Assembly (NCBI RefSeq): GCF_024505085.1
Contig: NZ_JANIBC010000003.1
Span: forward strand, 146,504-210,503
Source: Parvularcula maris
GTDB taxonomy: Bacteria > Pseudomonadota > Alphaproteobacteria > Caulobacterales > Parvularculaceae
Reading direction: 5' to 3'
DNA length: 64,000 nt
Position 1 is the stretch's first letter; each line of letters starts with the position of its first letter. The notes beneath the pieces were generated by a model. That model did no database searches, was not told where the DNA came from, and saw only the letters and a list, made by a program, of their open reading frames with translations. The position numbers and the translations under genes are program-made. Of this stretch, positions 44,122-51,761 are shown in pieces.

Positions 44122-44243
44122 TCCCCCTCCGCCCCTGCGGGGCACCTCCCCCTCTCGGAGGGGGAGGGATAGCGTGCCAAGGTGCGAAACTCCTTCGCTC
44201 CCCCTCCGTGAGAGGGAGCTGCCCGAAGGGCTGAGGGGGAGAA
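44122..44243. repeat. Family B palindromic repeat inside the gspH reading frame (copy B3)
   Basis: Left arm CTCCCCCTCCGCCC-CTGC-GGGGCACCTCCCCCTC, centre with GGGGGAGGGATAGC, spacer ending CTTCGCTCCCCC, right arm TCCGTGAGAGGGAGCTGCCC and GGGCTGAGGGGGAG. The spacer diverges from B1/B2/B4 but arm order and length agree. It lies between the gspG stop and the conserved gspH sequence. Confidence 0.83.
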
Positions 44244-44752
44244 GCGCACACACGCAGTGTGGCCTCACCCTCGTCGAGCTTCTCATCGTCCTGCTCATCG
44301 TCAGCATGACCGCGGGGATCGTCATGTTCGCCGTGCCGCGGCAGCCTAACGATCTCCTTTCGGTCAGCCAGCAGTTCGAGCGCGACGTGATCGCCGCCCG
44401 CGACCAGGCCGTGGCCGAGGCGGCGCTCTACGGCATCGAGCCGATGCCCGGCGGCTATGTGGTCTACCGCCTGGTGCCCGAGGGCTGGCTGGCGGTGGAG
44501 CAGCGCAGCCTGCCCCGCGGGCTGGCCTTCGCCATCGAGGGCGGGGACATGTTCGATATGCCCGAGCACCGCGACGAGATCGGCTTCGGCCTTCCGCCTA
44601 AGGAGGAAGAGGCGACAGCGAGCCTCATGCCGGACATCCTCTTCGCTGCCGACGGCACCGCCACGCCCTTCACCGCGACCTTCGGCACGGGGCGGCTCCA
44701 GTCCCGCGTTATGGTCGGCCCGTTCGGCGAGCTGAAGGAGGACACGCGGTGA
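44174..44752 (+). CDS. gspH: Minor pseudopilin GspH with repeat-derived leader
   Basis: 192 aa from GTG 44174, or 221 aa from ATG 44087. The conserved part begins CG/LTLVELLIVLLIVSMTAGIV, with prepilin-peptidase cleavage expected after the Gly at nt 44261-44263, followed by a GspH-type globular domain (VSQQFERDVIAARDQAVAEA, GYVVYRLVPEGW). Everything upstream in frame is family B repeat. I prefer the GTG because GGGGAGGG sits six bases before it, giving a basic leader MPRCETPSLPLRERELPEG and on. The residue before the cleavage Gly is Cys. The downstream gspI overlaps the stop. Confidence 0.85.
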   Translation: MPRCETPSLPLRERELPEGLRGRSAHTQCGLTLVELLIVLLIVSMTAGIVMFAVPRQPNDLLSVSQQFERDVIAARDQAVAEAALYGIEPMPGGYVVYRLVPEGWLAVEQRSLPRGLAFAIEGGDMFDMPEHRDEIGFGLPPKEEEATASLMPDILFAADGTATPFTATFGTGRLQSRVMVGPFGELKEDTR

Positions 44753-45123
44753 GTGACCAGCGCGGCCTGACCCTGATCGAAGTGCTGGTCGCGATGACCG
44801 TGCTCGCGCTCGTCGTGGGCTCGCTCCTGGTCCTGATCGGTCAGCATACGAGACAGGCGGCGGCGCTCGAGGACCGCCTGATGGCCAGGATCGCGGCGGA
44901 CAACGCACTCGCCTCCTACATCATCGCTCGCGAGGAAGGGGCGAGGGTGGACCTGCGCTCGGAGGAAGAGATCGGCGGCCGGACGATCTACATCGAGATA
45001 GGCCGCAGCAACGCGCCCCTCGAAGGGTTCGAGCTGGTCGAGGCCAGCGCCCGCCTCAGCCGCGACGGCCAGGTGCTGGCAAGCTACCAGACCATCCGCC
45101 CGGTCGGGGGGCTGGCGCCATGA
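44749..45123 (+). CDS. gspI: Minor pseudopilin GspI
   Basis: 124 aa. GTG start, leader MSDQRG, cleavage before LTLIEVLVAMTVLALVVGSL. The short globular part (GGRTIYIEIGRSNAP) fits GspI, which forms the pseudopilus tip complex with GspJ and GspK. It overlaps gspH by 4 bp and gspJ by 4 bp. Confidence 0.93.
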   Translation: MSDQRGLTLIEVLVAMTVLALVVGSLLVLIGQHTRQAAALEDRLMARIAADNALASYIIAREEGARVDLRSEEEIGGRTIYIEIGRSNAPLEGFELVEASARLSRDGQVLASYQTIRPVGGLAP

Positions 45124-45740
45124 AGCAGCGCGGCCTGACCCTCGTGGAGGTGCTGGTGGCGCTCAGCATCTTCAGCGCCGTCTCCGCCATCGGCCTCGCA
45201 GGCTTCGACCTGGCCGCGCGCGGTTCGGAGCAGCTTGCCGATGCCGAGGCCCGCATCGGTGAGCTGGAGCGGCTGCGCGGCATCCTGCGCCAGGACCTGG
45301 CCTTGCTCGAGGACCGTTCCGTCATGGAGCCGGACATGACCAGGCCGAGGCCCCCCCTCATCGGTGGGCGCGCGCTCTCGGACATGATGCCGAACGAGGA
45401 GGAGCCGCTTCTGGCCTTGGTCAGGGGCGGCTGGACCAACCCAGAGGCTCGCCAGCCAAGGTCGGAGCTTCAGGCCGTCACCTACCTTCTGGACGGGGAC
45501 AGGCTGATCCGCCGGACACGTCCTTTCCTCGATGCCGTGGCCGATACGCCCTATGCGGAGGATGTGCTGCTGGAAGGGGCGTCGGAGCTGGAGATTACCT
45601 ACCGTGTGCTGGGGCGGTGGAGCGACGAGGCGGGGCGCACCGAGGAAGAAGAGCGCCCGACGGCGCTGCGGCTACGCTTCACGCATCCCTATTTCGGCGA
45701 GATCGAGAACGTCTTCCTGATCCCGGAGGGCCGGTCATGA
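45120..45740 (+). CDS. gspJ: Minor pseudopilin GspJ
   Basis: 206 aa. Leader MKQRG, cleavage before LTLVEVLVALSIFSAVSAIG. The body includes ERLRGILRQDLALLEDR, RGGWTNPEARQPRSELQAVT and YRVLGRWSDE, matching the GspJ pattern RxGWxNP. Part of the tip complex. The stop overlaps the gspK ATG. Confidence 0.95.
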   Translation: MKQRGLTLVEVLVALSIFSAVSAIGLAGFDLAARGSEQLADAEARIGELERLRGILRQDLALLEDRSVMEPDMTRPRPPLIGGRALSDMMPNEEEPLLALVRGGWTNPEARQPRSELQAVTYLLDGDRLIRRTRPFLDAVADTPYAEDVLLEGASELEITYRVLGRWSDEAGRTEEEERPTALRLRFTHPYFGEIENVFLIPEGRS

Positions 45741-46702
45741 GGAATGAGCGGGGTGCGGCCCTTCTGACGGTGATCCTGATGACCGGGACCCTCGCGGTCT
45801 TGGCTGTGGCGATGACCGAGATCCTGACCGTGGCGCTCGCCAGGGCAGGGGCGAGCGAGGCGCGGGACCAGGCCTACTGGGCGATGCACGGGCTGGAGGA
45901 CGCGGCCCTTGGCTATCTCAGGGACCAGGGGGAGGTGCTGGACAGCCCCACGGGGGTGCTGTTCGGCCAGCCGGTCGTCATACCCTTCGAGGGCGGGGCC
46001 GCGACCCTCACCTTCACCGACCGCAGCAACTGCTTCAACATCAACGATCTCCTGCAGGAGGCGGACGGCGAGCTCACCCCCGACGAGGGCGCGGCGGAGC
46101 GTTTCGCGGGGCTCGTGCGCGAGCTCGGCGCCGGGCAGACCGCCGGTCAGCAGCTCGCCGCCCGCATTGCCGATTTCGCCGACACGAACGATCAGCCCCA
46201 GGCAGGCAGCGTCGACGATTTCGACTATCAGCGCCGCGAGGTGCCCTACCGCTCGGCCAGGGTGCTCTTGGCCTCCGTCACCGAGCTGCGCGCCATCGCC
46301 GGATTTTCGCCCGATGTTTACAGGGCTCTGCTACCGCATCTCTGCGCACTGCCGACGGACGGGACGGGAACGCTGAACGTGAACACGCTGAGCATCGAGG
46401 ATGCCCCGCTTCTGGCGGCCGCCATGGGGGAGGCGGTGACCCTGCGCGCGGCGGAATCGCTGATCACCGAGCGCCCGCCCACGGGTTATGAGGACGTCCA
46501 GGCCTTTCTGGACCAGCCGCTGCTGGCGGGCCGCGAGGTTCCCCAGGACCTCTCCACCATGATCAGCGCTGCGCCCACCGTGATCGGTTTGGAGATCGTG
46601 CTGGAGAACCAGACCGGACGGCTGCGCCAGACCAGCGAGATCTACCGGGAAGGCGAGGGGTTTCGGGTTATCGAGCGCCGCCGCGGGGAGCGCCTGCCAT
46701 GA
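45737..46702 (+). CDS. gspK: Minor pseudopilin GspK
   Basis: 321 aa. Leader MRNERG, then AALLTVILMTGTLAVLAVAM; like other GspK proteins it lacks the Glu at +5. Helix-hairpin-helix-like segments and DRSNCFNINDL, RVLLASVTELRAIAGFSPDVY and GTLNVNTLSIEDAPLLAAAM are typical. It caps the pseudopilus tip. The ATG at 45737 overlaps the gspJ TGA; the longer upstream frame lies within gspJ. Confidence 0.95.
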   Translation: MRNERGAALLTVILMTGTLAVLAVAMTEILTVALARAGASEARDQAYWAMHGLEDAALGYLRDQGEVLDSPTGVLFGQPVVIPFEGGAATLTFTDRSNCFNINDLLQEADGELTPDEGAAERFAGLVRELGAGQTAGQQLAARIADFADTNDQPQAGSVDDFDYQRREVPYRSARVLLASVTELRAIAGFSPDVYRALLPHLCALPTDGTGTLNVNTLSIEDAPLLAAAMGEAVTLRAAESLITERPPTGYEDVQAFLDQPLLAGREVPQDLSTMISAAPTVIGLEIVLENQTGRLRQTSEIYREGEGFRVIERRRGERLP

Positions 46703-47781
46703 CGCTCGTTCTCGTTCTCGACCGAAGCCTCGAACGCGCCGCCGCCTACGCTTTCATGCGTGCAGGCGAGCCGGTGGAGACGGGCGCCGATGTACCCCTC
46801 TTCTCCCTCGCCGAGCTTCTGCGCGACAAGGAGGAGCTAGTGGTGCTCCTGCCCGGCGAAGAGGCGGTGACGAGGGTTCTGGCTCTGCCGATGAAGCGGG
46901 AGGGGGAGGCGCGCCGCGCGGCGGCCCTTCTTCTCGAGGACGAGCTGGCGGCCCCGATCGAGACCCCCGAGACGGCCTTCGGCCCGCTCAACGAAGGCCG
47001 CAGGCTGACGACGATGGTGCCCGCCGGCCTCGTCGCGGAGGCGCTGGAGCGGCTCGAAGAGGCGGGGCTCGACCCCGACATCATCAGTGTGGACCATGCT
47101 GCGCTGCCTGCCGCCGAAGAGGGAGCGGCGACGCTCGCTCTCGGTAGGCTGACCGCCGTGCGCCTCCGAGACAGCGCGTTCACTGCCGAGGACGCGTTCG
47201 CGCGAGAGCTTCTGACCTATGAGGAGGCCGAAGCGCACCCGGCCCACCTCTCCGACATCGAGGCGGCAGGGCTGCCGAACTTCCGTAAGGGGAGGTTTGC
47301 AAGGCGCACGCCGCTTCCCGACTTCAAGCCCTACCTCCTGGCGGCATCCTTGCTGCTGGCCGCCGGAACCATGTTCCTCGCTGGCTCTTTGGTGGAGGGG
47401 TTCAAGTATCAGGGCGCAGCGAACGAGGCGCGCCAGTCCGCCATCTCGTCGTTCGAAGCGGCCTATCCGGGACGCCCCATCCTCGATCTCGAACGCCAGC
47501 TCGCCAATGTGCGGCAGAGCGGCGGCCCGGCCTCGGACTTTCTACCCCTCGTTGCCGCGCTGACCGAGGTGCTCGACGGTCAGGAGACGACCTTCCTCAC
47601 CTCCATCAACTATCGCGGTGACGGCGAGGTGGCCGCCGAGCTGGTCTTCGCCTCGCTCGGTGATCTCGAACAGGTGGTAGGCGCCCTGGAAGACAAGGGC
47701 GTCAACGCGCGCGAGGGTAGCGATGTCCGCCGCGAGAACGACGCGCTCGTCACACGCCTCTTTCTGGGAGCGCCGCGATGA
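46699..47781 (+). CDS. gspL: Type II secretion protein GspL
   Basis: 360 aa. A cytoplasmic actin-like N-terminal domain (VVLLPGEEAVTRVLALPMKR, AAALLLEDELAAPIE) is followed by a single membrane segment near residue 215 (YLLAASLLLAAGTMFLAGSL). A periplasmic ferredoxin-like domain completes it. It recruits GspE to the membrane and pairs with GspM. ATGA overlaps both sides. Confidence 0.92.
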   Translation: MTLVLVLDRSLERAAAYAFMRAGEPVETGADVPLFSLAELLRDKEELVVLLPGEEAVTRVLALPMKREGEARRAAALLLEDELAAPIETPETAFGPLNEGRRLTTMVPAGLVAEALERLEEAGLDPDIISVDHAALPAAEEGAATLALGRLTAVRLRDSAFTAEDAFARELLTYEEAEAHPAHLSDIEAAGLPNFRKGRFARRTPLPDFKPYLLAASLLLAAGTMFLAGSLVEGFKYQGAANEARQSAISSFEAAYPGRPILDLERQLANVRQSGGPASDFLPLVAALTEVLDGQETTFLTSINYRGDGEVAAELVFASLGDLEQVVGALEDKGVNAREGSDVRRENDALVTRLFLGAPR

Positions 47782-48233
47782 TGGAACGCCTGAACCAGCT
47801 TTCGCAGCGCGAGCGTCTGCTCCTTCTCGGATTGAGCGGCCTGCTGATCGTCCTGGCACTGATCTACCTCGTGATCCTGCCCGTTCTGAACTTCGAGGAC
47901 ACGGCCAAGAGCCGCTACAGCGATGCGGTTCGCCTCGAAGCGCTGGCGCAGGATATCGAAGCTCCCGATGCCCGCCCCAGTGAGGACAGAGGCCTCCGAT
48001 CGGTGGTGACGAGCTATGCCGACCGCAACGCCGTGCCCTATACGCGGGTGACCCAGACCCCTTCGGGCGACGTGCAGATCGACCTCGGCGACACGTCCCA
48101 CCGGGCCGTCTTCTCCTGGCTGCGCGCGCTCGAGGACAGCGAAGGGGTGGTGGTGACCGCTGCCTATCTCGCCCCCGGCGAGGGTTCGGGCACGGTGAGC
48201 GGGCGCTTCACCTTGCAGAGGGCGGCACGTTGA
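47778..48233 (+). CDS. gspM: Type II secretion protein GspM
   Basis: 151 aa. MMERLNQLSQRERLLLLGLS with a membrane anchor at residues 14-36 (LLLLGLSGLLIVLALIYLVI), then a small periplasmic domain (VPYTRVTQTPSGDVQIDLGD). Partner of GspL. Position and architecture support the call even though GspM sequences are poorly conserved. Confidence 0.9.
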   Translation: MMERLNQLSQRERLLLLGLSGLLIVLALIYLVILPVLNFEDTAKSRYSDAVRLEALAQDIEAPDARPSEDRGLRSVVTSYADRNAVPYTRVTQTPSGDVQIDLGDTSHRAVFSWLRALEDSEGVVVTAAYLAPGEGSGTVSGRFTLQRAAR

Positions 48234-48973
48234 GAAAGCTCCTCCCCCTTATCCTCCTTGGTATACTGGTCTTCGCGGCAGCGATCGTCAGCAGGCTACC
48301 GGCCAGCCTCGTCCTCGACCGGTTGCCGAGCGAGGTCAGCTACAACGCGGCCTCCGGCAGCCTTTGGCGCGGCGAGTTGCAAGGCGTTCGTGTCAGTGGG
48401 CAGAGTATCGGCCGGGTGACCTACCGCATCAAGCTGCTGCCGCTTCTTACCGGGCGGGCCGCTGCCTTCGTGACCGCCGACGGTCCGTCGCTGACCGGCA
48501 GGGGAGATGTAGCCTATGGGAGCGACACCGTCACCGTCTCGGACTTTCGCGGCCAGGCCAACCTTCAAGGGCTAGGCCTCACCGATTTCTTCGAGGCGCC
48601 CCTGGTGGGCTCGGCGGAGGTGGAGGTGGACCGCATCGCTTTCGGTCCGAGCGGGTGCGAACAAGCCGCCTTCCGTGCCGAGACCGATGTGCTGGTTCAG
48701 TCCCTGGGCGTCTTCGGCGGAGAGGACCTCACGCTGAGCGGCGAGGGGGCCTGCCAGGGAGAGAACCTCGTCCTGCCCCTCGGCGCCGACAGCAGCCAGG
48801 GGAGCGTCGATGTGCAGCTCATCCTCTCACCAGAAGGCCAGTGGGTCTCGTCCATGACCGTACAGCCGACGGACCCCCGTTTCGGCAGCATCTTTCAAGG
48901 GGCGGGTTTCAGGAACGCGGAGCCCGGCACCTGGTCGATCGAGCGCCGCGGTGTGGTAGGTGATCTTCTATGA
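48230..48973 (+). CDS. gspN: Type II secretion protein GspN
   Basis: 247 aa from a TTG that overlaps the gspM stop. The membrane anchor LLPLILLGILVFAAAIV is followed by RLPASLVLDRLPSEVSYNAA and SGSLWRGELQGVRV, the GspN/GspC-like beta-sheet pattern (SGTxWxG). It is a non-universal T2SS component of unclear role. The downstream lipoprotein ATG overlaps its stop. Confidence 0.9.
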   Translation: MRKLLPLILLGILVFAAAIVSRLPASLVLDRLPSEVSYNAASGSLWRGELQGVRVSGQSIGRVTYRIKLLPLLTGRAAAFVTADGPSLTGRGDVAYGSDTVTVSDFRGQANLQGLGLTDFFEAPLVGSAEVEVDRIAFGPSGCEQAAFRAETDVLVQSLGVFGGEDLTLSGEGACQGENLVLPLGADSSQGSVDVQLILSPEGQWVSSMTVQPTDPRFGSIFQGAGFRNAEPGTWSIERRGVVGDLL

Positions 48974-49455
48974 AAGTTCTCGTCCCGCTTATCCTTCTGG
49001 CCGCCGCTGCCTGCGCCTCCGCTCCGAAGCCAGCCGCCCAGGCTCCCCAGGGTGAGGCCTTCCGCCGTTCCGAAGCGCCCGACCCCTCGCCGCTAGCGAG
49101 GTACGACATCCCCTCGGGCCGCTGCGGCATGATCCTATGGGCGAGAAGCGGAGGCCGGACGGTGCCGATCTTCCGCTCGGTGGACGTGACCAGCGCCACC
49201 ATGACCGTCGAGGGCGAGAAGGTGGCGCTCCTGCTGCAGAGCCAGGACGGCGACCTTCGCCTGGGCATGAGAGCACAGCAGCTCTTCGCTGCGTCCGAAG
49301 ATGCTCAGGCCGGGCTCACCGTCATGACCAAGCTCGAATGGGGCCAGCCATTCCCCAGCGGCACCTATGTCAGGGGGGGCACGCTCACATTGACAGGCAG
49401 CGACGGATGGCAGCGGATCCTGCCGGTCGCTGGGATTGCCGGGTGCAAAGCGTAA
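48970..49455 (+). CDS. Unrecognised lipoprotein at the end of the T2SS operon
   Basis: 161 aa. Signal peptide MKVLVPLILLAAAACASAP with a lipobox AAAC (Cys at residue 15), then a Pro/Ala linker and a compact ~110-residue domain (GRCGMILWARSGGRTVPIFR, MTVEGEKVALLLQSQDGDLR, YVRGGTLTLTGSDGWQRILP, final AGCKA). Two cysteines (SGRCG and AGCKA) may form a disulfide. I do not recognise the family. The 4-bp ATGA overlap with gspN places it in the operon, so a role as pilotin-like or accessory factor is possible but unproven. Confidence 0.82.
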   Translation: MKVLVPLILLAAAACASAPKPAAQAPQGEAFRRSEAPDPSPLARYDIPSGRCGMILWARSGGRTVPIFRSVDVTSATMTVEGEKVALLLQSQDGDLRLGMRAQQLFAASEDAQAGLTVMTKLEWGQPFPSGTYVRGGTLTLTGSDGWQRILPVAGIAGCKA

Positions 49456-49497
49456 GTAACTATGCTTTCTCTCGCGATAGATTAGGGTCGAGGGAAC

Positions 49498-50445
49498 ATG
49501 GGTATCCATCACGATCACCACGGCGCGTGTGGCCACGGTGAGCACGGCCAGCCTCAAGGGGGTGGCCGGCTTGGCATAGCACTGGTCGTCATCGCCGCTT
49601 TTGCTGTCGTCGAGGTGGTTGGCGGCGTTCTCTCCGGCTCGCTCGCTCTTCTCGCCGATGCCGGCCACATGGTGACCGATGCCGCCGCCCTGGCGTTGGC
49701 GCTGAGCGCCCAGTGGCTGGCCAAACGGCCCGCCTCCGAACGTTTCCCCTTCGGTATGAAGCGGGCACAGGTCCTGGCGGCCTTCATCAACGGCCTGGCG
49801 CTGCTGCTGATCGTCGGGTTTCTCCTGATCGAGGCCCTGGGCAGGCTGGGCAACCCCCAGGGCATCAACGCCCAGCTCATGATGACGGTGGCGATCGTGG
49901 GGCTGGCGGCGAACATCGTCGCCTTCTTCATCCTGCATCCGAGCGCGAAGGACGACGTGAACGTGAAGGGCGCGATGCTTCATGTGGCCGCCGACATCTT
50001 CGGATCGGTGGCGGCGATCATCTCGGCCCTCGTGATCATGGCGACGGGGTTTCTCGCCATCGACGCCATCCTCACTCTCGCTGTCTGCGCGCTGATCCTG
50101 CACTCGGCGGTTCCTCTGGTGAGGGAGACGGGCTCGATCCTGATGCAGTCCGCCCCGTCCGATCTGAGGTCCGATGAAGTGGCTCAAACCCTCTGCCAGC
50201 TTCCCGACGTGCTGGAGGTGCACGGCGTCAGGGCTTGGCAGCTCACCCCCGGCGAGACCTACATCTCCCTCCACGCCACCGTCCCGCGTCAGGCGGACCA
50301 CGACGAGATCCTGCGCGATATCAAGGACAAGCTTCGGGAAGAGGTGGGCATCCGCCACTCGACGGTGCAGCTCGAGACCGCGGACGTCATCCCGCTGCGC
50401 AGAAGTGTGAAAGCCTGCGTCGATCAGGCGGAGCTGGCTGAGTAG
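49498..50445 (+). CDS. Cation diffusion facilitator metal exporter (CzcD/ZitB type)
   Basis: 315 aa. A His-rich N-terminus (MGIHHDHHGACGHGEHG) precedes six membrane segments. The two HxxxD metal sites are visible in LLADAGHMVTDAAAL and HVAADIFGSVAA. A C-terminal cytoplasmic domain (VLEVHGVRAWQLTPGETYIS, STVQLE) completes the fold. It likely exports Zn(II) or related divalent metals by proton antiport. A family B repeat follows its stop. Confidence 0.94.
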   Translation: MGIHHDHHGACGHGEHGQPQGGGRLGIALVVIAAFAVVEVVGGVLSGSLALLADAGHMVTDAAALALALSAQWLAKRPASERFPFGMKRAQVLAAFINGLALLLIVGFLLIEALGRLGNPQGINAQLMMTVAIVGLAANIVAFFILHPSAKDDVNVKGAMLHVAADIFGSVAAIISALVIMATGFLAIDAILTLAVCALILHSAVPLVRETGSILMQSAPSDLRSDEVAQTLCQLPDVLEVHGVRAWQLTPGETYISLHATVPRQADHDEILRDIKDKLREEVGIRHSTVQLETADVIPLRRSVKACVDQAELAE

Positions 50446-50470
50446 GTTCGGCCTTTCGAGGAAGGTAGCA

Positions 50471-50587
50471 GCCCCCTCCGCCCTTCGGGCACCTCACCCA
50501 CTCGCGTAGGGGAGGGAAGCAGAACCATTTCCTGCTCTCTATGTTGCTCCCCCACTGGTGGGGGAGCTGCCGGTAGGCTGAGGGGGC
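50471..50587. repeat. Family B palindromic repeat (copy B4)
   Basis: GCCCCCTCCGCCCTTCGGGC, ACCTCACCCAC then TAGGGGAGG, spacer AAGCAGAACCATTTCCTGC TCTCTATGTTGC, right arm CTCCCCCACTGGTGGGGGAG and CTGCCGGTAGGCTGAGGGGG. In the 308 bp gap 50446-50753 it is followed directly by a family C repeat. Confidence 0.85.
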
Positions 50588-50600
50588 GGAAGCGCAAACC

Positions 50601-50672
50601 GCGTCGCGGGAAGGCGCCCGACCGGGTACCCGAGCCGTCTGGCTCGCCCGTCGGAGTGCCGCCCTCGCCTCT
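50601..50672 (-). repeat. Family C palindromic repeat (copy C1)
   Basis: Read on the minus strand: GAGGGCGGCACTCC, hairpin CGAGCC-AGAC-GGCTCG, then GGTACCCGGTCGGGCGCCTT. The same block order occurs in C2 (56272) and C3 (56832). The rest of the gap up to 50753 contains no clear motif. Confidence 0.75.
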
Positions 50673-50753
50673 GAAGAACGCGAGCGAAGCGAAAGCGTAG
50701 TCGAGCCGGCGCTCAAATAGGAGGGCGGTCAGCCCGACGGTAGCGCCACTCTT

Positions 50754-51659
50754 CTATGAAGTGATCATGCCGCCGGTGATGCCGATGGTCTCGCCGGTCA
50801 TGTAGCTGGCTTCCTGGCTGGCCAGCAGCACGAAGGCCGGGGCACACTCCACCGGTTGGCCGGGCCGACCAAAGGGGGTCTGTTTGCCGAACTCCTTGAT
50901 GCTCTCCTGATCCTGACCGCCGGACGGCTGCAGCGGGGTCCAGAAGGGGCCGGGAGCGATACCGTTGACGCGGATGCCTTTCTCGGCAGCCTGTTTGGCG
51001 AGGCCCTGGGTGAAGCCGCGAATGGCGAACTTGGTCATCGAGTAGTCGAGGAGGCCGGGCACCGGCTCATAGCCCAGGACCGAGGTCACGTTGATGATCG
51101 AGGCGCCTGCGGGCATCCGCTTCATCGCCTCCTGACTCATATAGAACATGGCGTAGATGTTGGTCTTCACCGTGTCGTCGAACTGCTCGTCGGAGATGTC
51201 CTGAATGCTCTCCTGCATGACCTGCTTGGCGGCGTTGATGACCAGGATGTCGAGACCGCCCATCACCTGCTCGGCCTCTTTCACGAGGGCGCGGCAGAAG
51301 CCCTTGTCACGCAGATCGCCGGGCATGAGGTTCAGCGTGCCGCCCTCGCCCTCGATGAGCTGCTTGAGGGTCTGGGCGTCGGTCTCTTCCTCGCCGAGAT
51401 AGTTGATCGTCACCGCCGCGCCCTCGCGGGCATAGGCGATGGCCGCCGCCCGGCCGATACCGCTGTCGCCCCCAGTGATGAGCGCCTTGCGGCCCTGAAG
51501 ACGGCCCGAACCCACATAGCTCTCCTCACCATGGTCGGGGCGGGGATCCATCTTGTCGGTGAAACCCGGCTTGTCCTGCGGCTGCTTGTCGAAGGGCGGC
51601 TGAGGGTACTGCGACCTCGGATCGGTCATGGTGGTGAGGCTGGTGTTGCGGTTCGTCAT
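50754..51659 (-). CDS. SDR family oxidoreductase (YghA-like)
   Basis: 301 aa. A ~45-residue Pro/Gln/Asp-rich N-terminal extension (SQYPQPPFDKQPQDKPGF) precedes a Rossmann domain with ALITGGDSGIGRAAAIAYAR, LVINAAKQ (where NNAG is usual), catalytic Ser in INVTSVLG, and YSMTK (Tyr and Lys). The extension plus this core matches glucose/ribitol-dehydrogenase-like general-stress proteins of the YghA/GsiB-neighbour type. Upstream is an EcfG-like promoter. Substrate unknown. Confidence 0.92.
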   Translation of the reverse strand: MTNRNTSLTTMTDPRSQYPQPPFDKQPQDKPGFTDKMDPRPDHGEESYVGSGRLQGRKALITGGDSGIGRAAAIAYAREGAAVTINYLGEEETDAQTLKQLIEGEGGTLNLMPGDLRDKGFCRALVKEAEQVMGGLDILVINAAKQVMQESIQDISDEQFDDTVKTNIYAMFYMSQEAMKRMPAGASIINVTSVLGYEPVPGLLDYSMTKFAIRGFTQGLAKQAAEKGIRVNGIAPGPFWTPLQPSGGQDQESIKEFGKQTPFGRPGQPVECAPAFVLLASQEASYMTGETIGITGGMITS

Positions 51660-51692
51660 GGAACTCTCCCGTCAGGTGTATGCTGACAAGGT

Positions 51693-51718
51693 AACGGGAA
51701 GAGCGGCGCCGCCGTTCG
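51693..51718 (-). promoter_or_regulatory. EcfG-type general stress promoter
   Basis: On the minus strand CGAAC-N17-CGTT, close to the alphaproteobacterial EcfG consensus GGAAC-N16/17-CGTT (one mismatch). The -10 lies 34 bp upstream of the SDR ATG. The downstream gene type (stress SDR) agrees with EcfG control. Confidence 0.5.
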
Positions 51719-51761
51719 GCAGGGTGCGGCGCTTTGAACGTGACGATCAGTTCAACAAGGT

